DNA of 64,000 nt, from positions 80,639 through 144,638 of the forward strand of contig NZ_JAHDIU010000009.1 in the NCBI RefSeq assembly GCF_019891545.1. The letters are read 5' to 3'. The position numbers were made by a program, and so were the translations under genes. This document shows, piece by piece, positions 51,484 to 58,708 of the stretch; positions within the stretch are counted from its first letter, which is position 1; every line of letters starts with the position of its first letter. This stretch comes from Flavobacterium coralii. Lineage in GTDB: Bacteria > Bacteroidota > Bacteroidia > Flavobacteriales > Flavobacteriaceae. The notes under the pieces are model-generated. The model saw nothing but the letters and a program-made list of their open reading frames with translations, made no database searches and was not told the origin of the DNA.

Positions 51484-52368
51484 ATGGCTATAAAAGGTAA
51501 ACTTATAATTGTTGGCGGTGCCGAAGATAAAGGGAGGCCGCAGGATGTTCCTAAAAATGCCGGCGATAATGATACCGCAGTAGATGAGTATTATGAAAAA
51601 GGCATATTGCACCGCATCGTGCAGGAATCGGTAAAAAAAGAAAAGTCGCGTATTGAAATTGTAACAACTGCATCAACGCTTCCAAAGGAAATAGGTAAGG
51701 ATTACAAGGAGGCTTTCGGAAGGCTCAATGCAAAAAACACAGGTATACTGGAAATAGAGAACAGGGAGCAGGCGGGTGATGAGCAAATACTGAAAAGGCT
51801 GGAAAAAGCAGATGTGGTTATGATAACAGGCGGCGATCAGTTAAGGCTTACATCCATATTGGGTGGTACACCTTTTTTAAGCCTTTTGCAGGAAAAATAT
51901 CAAAAAGAAGATTTTATATATGCAGGCAGTTCGGCAGGGGCTGCCGCTGCTTCTAACAATATGGTCTTTCAGGGTACCAGCGACCTTGCGCTTTACAAAG
52001 GCAAGGTGCGCTTAACCAGCGGGCTGGGCATGATTAACGATGTTGTTATAGATACCCACTTTATAACCCGTGGCAGGATTGGCCGCCTTTTGCAGGCAGT
52101 AGTGGCTAATCCGCGTATTATTGGCATTGGCCTTGAAGAAAATGCCGCATTGATGGTAACCAACGGTACAAAAATGGAAGCCATTGGCCCGGGAATGAGC
52201 ATAATTGTTGACGGGCGTGGTATAGTAGACAGTAACTTTAATGATATTGATGACGGCCAGTCTATATCTATAGAAAATGTTACGTTGCACGTTATGAGCA
52301 AATATGATATTTACCATCTTGACCGCTTTAAGCTGAATATAGACCACAGCAATAACAGGGACGAATAA
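51484..52368 (+). CDS. cphB: Cyanophycinase (first copy)
   Basis: This 294-residue S51 peptidase releases beta-Asp-Arg dipeptides from cyanophycin. The nucleophile Ser150 lies in YAGSSAGAAAASNNM, with GGDQLRLTSILGGTP and DTHFITRGRIGRLLQAV as further family motifs; EDKGRP at the start follows the KLIIVGGAEDKG signature. There is no signal peptide, so it acts in the cytoplasm on stored granules. It is divergent from cphA and 63 bases upstream of a second, related cyanophycinase. Confidence 0.93.
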   Translation: MAIKGKLIIVGGAEDKGRPQDVPKNAGDNDTAVDEYYEKGILHRIVQESVKKEKSRIEIVTTASTLPKEIGKDYKEAFGRLNAKNTGILEIENREQAGDEQILKRLEKADVVMITGGDQLRLTSILGGTPFLSLLQEKYQKEDFIYAGSSAGAAAASNNMVFQGTSDLALYKGKVRLTSGLGMINDVVIDTHFITRGRIGRLLQAVVANPRIIGIGLEENAALMVTNGTKMEAIGPGMSIIVDGRGIVDSNFNDIDDGQSISIENVTLHVMSKYDIYHLDRFKLNIDHSNNRDE

Positions 52369-52431
52369 TACAGGCATTTACATAAATATATTGTAAATTG
52401 CAGTTATAGCAACCATGAGTAATAAAAATAA

Positions 52432-53373
52432 ATGAACGCAAAAGGAAAATTAATAATTATTGGAGGAGCGGTAGATAAGGGTAATTTTACAGATGAAGCC
52501 ACTCTTGCCAAAGGTGTCCCCAATAATCTTAACTTTTTTGAAACCGGTATTTTAAGAAGGATAATAAATGAATCGGCTCATCATGAAGAATCACGGATTG
52601 AGGTAATAACAACAGCTTCTGTAATTCCGCGTGAGGTTGGGCCGCAGTATGTTAAGGCATTTGAGTACCTGCGTGCTACAAATGTAGGGCTGCTGCATAT
52701 AGAAAAAAGGGAGCAGACACGCGATCCTGAAGTACTTGACAGGATAAAAAATGCAGATGTTGTTATGTTTACCGGTGGCGACCAGTTGCGCCTTACCTCA
52801 ATTCTCGGAGGCACCAAACTGCATGATATAATACTGGATAAATTCCGCCATGAAGATTTTATATATGCCGGTACCTCGGCAGGGGCAGCAGCGGCATCCA
52901 ATAACATGATATATCAGGGCAGCAGCCACGAAGCGCTTTTAAAAGGCGAAGTAAAGATTACCAGTGGGCTTGGCCTTATACAAAGTGTTATTATAGATAC
53001 GCACTTTGTACAGCGCGGGCGTATTGGCAGGCTTTTTCAGGCTGTAGTAGGTAATCCGCGTGTGCTGGGTATAGGGCTTGGAGAAGACACAGGTCTCCTT
53101 ATAACAAGCGACTGCAAAATGGAAGCTATAGGCTCCGGACTTGTAATTTTAGTTGACGGGCGAAATGTTATGGATACGAACCTGACGCAAGTCGAGATGG
53201 GCAGGCCGATAAGTATAAATAACCTTGTGGTGCATGTTATGAGTATGTATGATACATACGACCTTAAATCGCACACTATGGAAATACACAATTCCCAATA
53301 TCACATTCCGCTTACAGCACCTGCTGAAGCCGATGATGATGTTCCGCAAATGAAAAGTGAAGATCTTGAATAG
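52432..53373 (+). CDS. cphB: Cyanophycinase (second copy)
   Basis: This 313-residue paralogue of the previous gene has KLIIIGGAVDKGNF, GGDQLRLTSILGGTKL, nucleophile Ser149 in YAGTSAGAAAASNNM and DTHFVQRGRIGRLFQAV. It is 19 residues longer, with an acidic tail (PAEADDDVPQMKSEDLE) absent from the first copy. There is no signal peptide. The isoaspartyl peptidase start follows its stop by one base, which implies coupled translation. The two copies differ enough to suggest distinct jobs or an old duplication. Confidence 0.93.
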   Translation: MNAKGKLIIIGGAVDKGNFTDEATLAKGVPNNLNFFETGILRRIINESAHHEESRIEVITTASVIPREVGPQYVKAFEYLRATNVGLLHIEKREQTRDPEVLDRIKNADVVMFTGGDQLRLTSILGGTKLHDIILDKFRHEDFIYAGTSAGAAAASNNMIYQGSSHEALLKGEVKITSGLGLIQSVIIDTHFVQRGRIGRLFQAVVGNPRVLGIGLGEDTGLLITSDCKMEAIGSGLVILVDGRNVMDTNLTQVEMGRPISINNLVVHVMSMYDTYDLKSHTMEIHNSQYHIPLTAPAEADDDVPQMKSEDLE

Positions 53374-53374
53374 T

Positions 53375-54217
53375 ATGAAGATAATTATACACGGCGGTTT
53401 TTTCAGTGAATCGCATACCGATGCTGATACAAAAAAGGCAAAACAAGACGCAATGGAGCGTATTGTTAAGCAGGCTTATGCTTATCTTGAAAACCATACC
53501 GCACAGGAAACGGTTGTATATGCTGTTACACTTTTAGAGGATGATCCGCTTTTTAATGCCGGCATAGGTTCTCAGATACAAAGTGACGGAAAGATACGCA
53601 TGAGCGCTGCGGTAATGGATGGCGCTACCATGAAAATGAGTGGTGTCATCAACATAGAAGAAGTTAAAAACCCGGTTAAGGTTGCAGAGTTGCTTTTGCC
53701 TTATGAAGACAGGATATTAGGAGGGGAGGGGGCAACTGCGTTTGCAAGGAAGAACGGACATGAGCCGTTTTCTACCGAGATAAAACAACGCCGGAAAGAA
53801 TATAAGGAAAAACTGAAAAGCAACGGGCTTGGCACTGTAGGCTGTGTTGCGCTCGATAATAAAGGCAACCTTGCAGTTGCAACCTCTACAGGGGGTAAAG
53901 GCTTTGAGATGGTGGGGCGTATATCAGATTCTGCTACTGTAGCCGGCAATTATGCAAATGCTTATTGTGCTGTAAGCTGTACAGGGGTAGGGGAAGATAT
54001 TGTAAGTAATGCGACAGCAACAAAAATAGTTACCCGAGTTACAGATGGTATGTCACTTAAAGACGCCTTTTCAAAAACATTTGATGAAATGAAACCTTAT
54101 GATGGCTTTTGCGGCGCGATAGCCATAGACCATGAAGGTAACATATACCATGACGATTCGCACCCCAGCATGGTATATGCGGGATATGACGGTAATAATC
54201 TGGATATGTTCGGATAA
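53375..54217 (+). CDS. iaaA: Isoaspartyl peptidase / L-asparaginase (plant type)
   Basis: This 280-residue Ntn-hydrolase self-cleaves before Thr154 (GLGTVGCVALD); the new N-terminal Thr attacks beta-Asp peptides. MKIIIHGGFF at the start, DPLFNAGIGSQIQSDG, and ATSTGGKGFEMVGRISD after the Thr are family motifs. I use ATG 53375, one base after the previous stop. In this setting it completes cyanophycin breakdown by splitting beta-Asp-Arg into Asp and Arg. Confidence 0.93.
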   Translation: MKIIIHGGFFSESHTDADTKKAKQDAMERIVKQAYAYLENHTAQETVVYAVTLLEDDPLFNAGIGSQIQSDGKIRMSAAVMDGATMKMSGVINIEEVKNPVKVAELLLPYEDRILGGEGATAFARKNGHEPFSTEIKQRRKEYKEKLKSNGLGTVGCVALDNKGNLAVATSTGGKGFEMVGRISDSATVAGNYANAYCAVSCTGVGEDIVSNATATKIVTRVTDGMSLKDAFSKTFDEMKPYDGFCGAIAIDHEGNIYHDDSHPSMVYAGYDGNNLDMFG

Positions 54218-54535
54218 TTACTGCTTAACTTTTACAGGTATTTCACCATAGGTAGAGTAACCGCCAATCTTTTGCAGGTTTACATTCACATCAAGGTCAT
54301 CACTTGTGCGGATGCCAACAATATTTACATCCATAGGCGCCGTGTTGGTAAGCGAAACACTTATGCTGCCATCTTCATTTAGCGGTACTACTGCATAATT
54401 TGAACCAGCAGAAGTTGGTTTGCTATCGCCACTTGCATAGGCTTTCGGCATAATTTCTATTTTCTCCAGTATATTAATTACAAGGCAGGCTGCAATAATG
54501 GTAAGCACAACTTTTGTGTAGCGGTCGGTTTTCAT
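54218..54535 (-). CDS. Small exported protein of unknown function
   Basis: This 105-residue protein has an N-terminal membrane segment (YTKVVLTIIAACLVINIL). A mature part follows with beta-rich SISVSLTNTAPMDVNIVGIR and DDLDVNVNLQKIGGYSTYGE, ending KVKQ. The anchor may not be cleaved. No family recognised. It abuts the 3' end of iaaA on the opposite strand. Confidence 0.65.
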   Translation of the reverse strand: MKTDRYTKVVLTIIAACLVINILEKIEIMPKAYASGDSKPTSAGSNYAVVPLNEDGSISVSLTNTAPMDVNIVGIRTSDDLDVNVNLQKIGGYSTYGEIPVKVKQ

Positions 54536-54571
54536 GATAGTCAGATTTATAATTATTACGCCTAAGATAAA

Positions 54572-54597
54572 TAAAAAACCCGCTCTTTAGGAGCGGG
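54572..54597 (-). terminator. Terminator after rplT
   Basis: CCCGCTC / GAGCGGG 7-bp stem with a 5-nt loop, running into T6 on the minus strand, 41 bases past the rplT stop. Confidence 0.85.
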
Positions 54598-54637
54598 CTT
54601 ATTTATAAGTAAGAATAATATTGTTGATAAAACGTTC

Positions 54638-54982
54638 TTATTTAACCTGGTTTACTATTGCAGCAAACGCTTCAGGGTGGTTCATAGCAAGGTCTGCAAG
54701 CACCTTACGGTTAAGCTCTATACCTGCTGCTTTTACTTTACCCATGAATTGAGAATAGCTCATTCCGTGAAGCCTTGCACCTGCGTTAATACGCATAATC
54801 CAAAGTGCGCGGAAGTTTCTTTTCTTTTGTTTTCTGTCGCGGTAAGAGTAAGCCATTGCTTTCTCTACTGCGTTTTTGGCTACTGTCCAAACGTTTTTAC
54901 GACGGCCGAAGAAACCTTTGGCCTGCTTAAGGACTTTTTTTCTGCGAGCTCTTGAAGCTACTGAATTTACTGATCTTGGCAT
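54638..54982 (-). CDS. rplT: Ribosomal protein L20
   Basis: This 114-residue, basic protein is the standard L20: [58 protein letters not shown] and [21 protein letters not shown]20 binds 23S rRNA early in 50S assembly and, in several bacteria, represses its own operon. It is the last gene of thrS-infC-rpmI-rplT. Confidence 0.98.
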   Translation of the reverse strand: MPRSVNSVASRARRKKVLKQAKGFFGRRKNVWTVAKNAVEKAMAYSYRDRKQKKRNFRALWIMRINAGARLHGMSYSQFMGKVKAAGIELNRKVLADLAMNHPEAFAAIVNQVK

Positions 54983-55079
54983 AATTTTCTTTGTTTTTGT
55001 AGCAGGCGCCCAATTTTGCGGGACTTAAAAGCCATACTCCAGGGTTATTAATTTATTTTAACCGAAAGAGAACCGTTTA

Positions 55080-55277
55080 TTAAACTAAACGTAGTTGCTC
55101 TTTTACGCTCTTCTCATCCGCAGGATGAACTAATGTAGCGTGTGTTAAGGCAAGCTTGCGCTTCTTAGATTTTTTTGTCAGGATGTGACTCTTAAAAGCG
55201 TGCTTCCTTTTGATTTTTCCAGAACCTGTAACTTTAAAGCGTTTCTTGGCGCTGGATTTAGTTTTCATTTTAGGCAT
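55080..55277 (-). CDS. rpmI: Ribosomal protein L35
   Basis: This 65-residue, strongly basic protein matches L35: [20 protein letters not shown], then [20 protein letters not shown] and a C-terminal [16 protein letters not shown]. It lies between infC and rplT. Confidence 0.98.
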   Translation of the reverse strand: MPKMKTKSSAKKRFKVTGSGKIKRKHAFKSHILTKKSKKRKLALTHATLVHPADEKSVKEQLRLV

Positions 55278-55423
55278 TTTCTTCCTGTATTTATTATATT
55301 CTTACTTACTTATTTTTAGTCTTAAAGCCGAGAGTTTTAAAGCCTTAAAGAATTTAATCCTGCAGACTTTACAACTCCCGACTTTTAACTTTGGTCTTTA
55401 TGACTTTAGCCTTTCGGCTTAAT
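55278..55423 (-). promoter_or_regulatory. Possible structured leader between infC and rpmI
   Basis: The 146-nt spacer is long for this operon. On the minus strand it holds AGCC-GAAA-GGCT, a GNRA-capped hairpin (55407-55418), and a distal pair GGGAGTT / AACTCTC that encloses about 40 nt. L20 autoregulates this operon through mRNA structures in other bacteria; that this spacer is the site is inferred. Confidence 0.35.
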
Positions 55424-55978
55424 CTACTTTTTCTTCTTCGGCGCGATAAACATAATCATCCTTTTACCCTCAAGAACCGGAAGGGATTCTACCTTGCCAT
55501 ATTCCTCAAGGTCTTGGGCAAGCCTTAGCAGTAATATCTGCCCCTGCTCTTTATAGATGATAGAACGCCCTTTAAAGAACACAAACGCCTTTAGCTTAGA
55601 ACCTTCTTTCAGGAACTTTTCCGCATTCTTTTTCTTGAACTCATAATCGTGTTCATCGGTTTGCGGGCCGAAGCGAATTTCCTTTACCGTAATTTGCGTA
55701 GATTTTGCCTTAAGCATTTTATCACGCTTCTTTTGCTCATAAAGGAATTTTTTATAATCCATTATTTTGCATACAGGCGGTTCCGCTTTAGGAGATATCT
55801 CCACAAGGTCAAGTTCCTGTTGTTCGGCCATTTGCAGGGCAACCGATGTTTTATAAACTCCCGGTTCTACATTATCCCCCACAAGCCTTACTTCAGGTAC
55901 CCTTATGGCATTGTTAGTCCTGTGTGCGTCTTTTTTTTCCTGTCTGGGCTGTATGCCCCTGTTGTTTCTTATAGCTAT
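55424..55978 (-). CDS. infC: Translation initiation factor IF-3, probable AUA start
   Basis: This frame gives 184 residues. The N-terminal half is [20 protein letters not shown] and then [20 protein letters not shown]. The core motifs [40 protein letters not shown] and [13 protein letters not shown] are intact. No ATG, GTG or TTG precedes the conserved N-terminus; an in-frame TAA lies just upstream. The only fit to the family start (MAIR) is ATA at 55978-55976. A GTG at 55882 would remove 32 conserved residues. Non-canonical infC starts (AUU in E. coli) serve IF-3 autoregulation. Confidence 0.85.
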   Translation of the reverse strand: MAIRNNRGIQPRQEKKDAHRTNNAIRVPEVRLVGDNVEPGVYKTSVALQMAEQQELDLVEISPKAEPPVCKIMDYKKFLYEQKKRDKMLKAKSTQITVKEIRFGPQTDEHDYEFKKKNAEKFLKEGSKLKAFVFFKGRSIIYKEQGQILLLRLAQDLEEYGKVESLPVLEGKRMIMFIAPKKKK

Positions 55979-56001
55979 GGCTCTAAAATTTTAAATTAAA
56001 C

Positions 56002-57948
56002 TTAAAATGTTTTTAGTGTTTTATTTACTTCCTCCTCAACAAGCGAGGCAAATTGTTCTATTGTCATAGATTCGTTACCCTTACCGGCCTCACCGTGTCG
56101 GCGCACTGATACCGTTCCGTTCCTTTCTTCCTCCTCGCCAACAATCAGCATGAATGGGAACTTTTTAGTCTCAGCCTCACGGATTTTCTTACCGATGGTC
56201 TCGTTTCTGTTGTCAATTAGGGCGCGAATTTCGTGATTTTCCAGCAATTCTAAAACTTTTTTAGCATAATTTTCATATTTCTCACTAAGAGACAGTATGA
56301 TAGCCTGCTCCGGCATCAGCCAAAGCGGGAAGTTTCCTGCTGTGTTTTCAAGCAAAATCGCAATAAATCGTTCCATTGAACCAAACGGCGCACGGTGAAT
56401 CATAACCGGTCGGTGCAGTTCGTTGTCAGAACCCTTGTAAGTCAGGTCAAAACGCTCCGGCAGGTTGTAATCTACCTGAATAGTACCAAGCTGCCACTGG
56501 CGGCCCAGTGCATCCTTAACCATAAAGTCGAGCTTAGGCCCATAGAAAGCCGCCTCGCCATACTCAACAACGGTGTTTAGCCCTTTGTCTTTAGCGGCAT
56601 TGATGATAGCCTGCTCTGCTTTTTCCCAGTTTTCGTCGCTGCCGATGTACTTATCGCGGTTCTCCCGGTCGCGAAGTGATATCTGTGCGCTGAAGTTCTC
56701 AAAGCCAAGCGAACTGAACACATACAGCACCAGGTCTATTACTTTTTTGAACTCCTCATCAAGCTGGTCGGGCGTACAGAATATGTGTGCATCATCCTGA
56801 GTAAAGCCACGAACGCGGGTTAACCCGTGCAGCTCGCCACTTTGCTCATAACGGTAAACGGTACCAAATTCTGCATAGCGCTTAGGCAGGTCTTTGTAAG
56901 ACCACGGCTTGCTATTGTATATTTCGCAGTGGTGCGGACAGTTCATCGGCTTCAGCAAAAACTCCTCGCCTTCATTTGGCGTGTGTATCGGCTGGAAGCT
57001 GTCTGCGCCATACTTGGCATAGTGGCCTGAAGTTACATATAATTCTTTCTGGCCTATGTGCGGTGTTACCACCTGCTCATATCCGGCTTTCTTCTGTGCT
57101 TTCTTCAAGAACTGTTCCAAACGGTCGCGCAATGCGGCTCCTTTTGGCAGCCACAACGGCAATCCCTGACCTACTTTTTGCGAAAAGGTAAACAGTTCCA
57201 GCTCTTTGCCCAGCTTGCGGTGGTCGCGGCGTTTGGCCTCTTCCAGCAGTTCCAAATACTCGGTAAGGTCTTTTTGCTTGGGGAACGAAACGCCATACAC
57301 GCGGGTTAGCTGCTTGTTCTTTTCATCACCGCGCCAATAAGCACCCGCCACGCTCATAATCTTGAACGCTTTTATAATGCCGGTGTTGGGTATGTGGCCG
57401 CCGCGGCAAAGGTCGGTAAAGGTGCTGTGGTCGCAAAACGTGATAGTACCGTCTTCAAGGTTTTCTATAAGCTCTACCTTGTAGGGGTTGTTCTCTTTTT
57501 TATAAAAATCGAGCGCCTCGGCTTTGGTAGCCGAACGCATGTTAAACTCATGCTTATCCCTGGCTATGGCAAGCGCACGGTCTTCAATGGCTTTAAAATC
57601 TTTGTCGGTAATGGGCTGGTCGCCAAAATCAACATCGTAGTAAAAACCATTGTCTATAGCGGGGCCAATAGTAAGCTTTACGCCGGGGTAAAGCTCCTGT
57701 AGCGCCTGCGCCAAAACGTGGCTCGATGAGTGCCAAAAGGCTTTCTTGCCCTCTTTATCATTCCAGGTATATAATATTAAAGAACCGTCCGTCGTCAGTG
57801 TGGTTTTGGTTTCAATAGTTGTACCATTGAAAGACGCCGATATAACGTTGCGTGCCAATCCCTCGCTGATGCTCATGGCTACATCCATCGGAGTAACGCC
57901 TGCATCAAATTTTTTAACTGAACCGTCAGGTAATGTAATATTTATCAT
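56002..57948 (-). CDS. thrS: Threonyl-tRNA synthetase
   Basis: This 648-residue class II synthetase has an N-terminal TGS domain ([20 protein letters not shown]), an editing domain with [16 protein letters not shown] and the zinc/editing residues in [16 protein letters not shown], a catalytic core with motif 2 [20 protein letters not shown] and motif 3 [15 protein letters not shown], and a C-terminal anticodon domain. It is the first gene of the thrS-infC-rpmI-rplT operon, with a TATCTTTG box 20 bases upstream. Confidence 0.98.
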   Translation of the reverse strand: MINITLPDGSVKKFDAGVTPMDVAMSISEGLARNVISASFNGTTIETKTTLTTDGSLILYTWNDKEGKKAFWHSSSHVLAQALQELYPGVKLTIGPAIDNGFYYDVDFGDQPITDKDFKAIEDRALAIARDKHEFNMRSATKAEALDFYKKENNPYKVELIENLEDGTITFCDHSTFTDLCRGGHIPNTGIIKAFKIMSVAGAYWRGDEKNKQLTRVYGVSFPKQKDLTEYLELLEEAKRRDHRKLGKELELFTFSQKVGQGLPLWLPKGAALRDRLEQFLKKAQKKAGYEQVVTPHIGQKELYVTSGHYAKYGADSFQPIHTPNEGEEFLLKPMNCPHHCEIYNSKPWSYKDLPKRYAEFGTVYRYEQSGELHGLTRVRGFTQDDAHIFCTPDQLDEEFKKVIDLVLYVFSSLGFENFSAQISLRDRENRDKYIGSDENWEKAEQAIINAAKDKGLNTVVEYGEAAFYGPKLDFMVKDALGRQWQLGTIQVDYNLPERFDLTYKGSDNELHRPVMIHRAPFGSMERFIAILLENTAGNFPLWLMPEQAIILSLSEKYENYAKKVLELLENHEIRALIDNRNETIGKKIREAETKKFPFMLIVGEEEERNGTVSVRRHGEAGKGNESMTIEQFASLVEEEVNKTLKTF

Positions 57949-57968
57949 TATTAAAGTTTTATAGACGG

Positions 57969-57976
57969 CAAAGATA
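57969..57976 (-). promoter_or_regulatory. -7 box of the thrS operon
   Basis: CAAAGATA reads TATCTTTG on the minus strand, 20 nt before the thrS ATG. CAAT at 57997-58000 reads ATTG and could be the -33 element (20-nt spacer). Confidence 0.65.
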
Positions 57977-58030
57977 ACGGATTACAGGGTTTGGTGCAAT
58001 AGGGGAGGGTTAAGGAATTATACAATTAAT

Positions 58031-58708
58031 TTACTCAATAAAACAAACCTTTAAGGGTAATCTATCGTATTTTTTTGACACTCTGAGACAACAGGCCCTC
58101 TCAATTATCTGATGAGCAATCCAAGCTCTATCTACTATAGGGGCAAATAACAGAGATTGGGCTAGCTTACTTAGCATTTCCTCTTCACTTAGTAAATCTT
58201 TAGCATAAAAGTGGTAAGATTTACCGCTATCTACTAAATACCCTTTAACCTTTAAAGCTTTTATAACTTCAATACAGATTTTTTCATTTTTTGAACTTAC
58301 GGGGATATGGAAATCAAGCAAAAATAAATGTTTCCAACCACTTTGTCTCAAACTAACTTTTGAATTAATTGTCCAATATTCATTAGTCTCTTTTAGTAAT
58401 GTGAAAAATAAGTCGAATTTATCTTTAGGTACGTGTCTGATTACACTAGGACTATTGTGAAAACATATTTGATTAAATATTTTTGACTCTGAAATATGCC
58501 TATCAAATAAACTCAAATTCAAGCTATCCCAAAAGGGCATTTCGAATTCATTTTTCTTATCTAATGCATGTCGATAAACATCCAACAAGTCACCAGCTAA
58601 TTCTATTCGATTCTCGAATGTCTGATATCCATCAAATTTTGCAAAAGTAATTTCATTAATTTCAAGGTTTTCCCCAATTATTTGTTTTAGTATTTCAATA
58701 TTTGTCAT
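58031..58708 (-). CDS. Protein with archaeo-eukaryotic primase (PrimPol)-like motifs, coupled to the patatin gene
   Basis: This encodes 225 residues from ATG 58708 (MTNIEILKQIIGENLEINEI), overlapping the patatin stop as ATGA. In the C-terminal half the order is HLFLLDFHIP (D132-F-H134, a DxD/DxH-like motif I), YLVDSGKSYHFYAKD (S164-Y-H166, an SxH motif II) and APIVDRAWIAHQI (D193, an hD motif III), then CLRVSKKYDRLPLKV. That succession is the signature of AEP/PrimPol folds. The N-terminal 110 residues are unrecognised. It could be a primase-polymerase, a nucleotidyltransferase or an inactive relative. The gene is visibly richer in A+T than its neighbours. Confidence 0.65.
   Translation of the reverse strand: MTNIEILKQIIGENLEINEITFAKFDGYQTFENRIELAGDLLDVYRHALDKKNEFEMPFWDSLNLSLFDRHISESKIFNQICFHNSPSVIRHVPKDKFDLFFTLLKETNEYWTINSKVSLRQSGWKHLFLLDFHIPVSSKNEKICIEVIKALKVKGYLVDSGKSYHFYAKDLLSEEEMLSKLAQSLLFAPIVDRAWIAHQIIERACCLRVSKKYDRLPLKVCFIE

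Noticed and set aside
55882-55884. GTG as start of infC
   Set aside because: It would delete 32 conserved N-terminal residues, including the MAIRNNRG and EVRL segments of the IF-3 N-domain.
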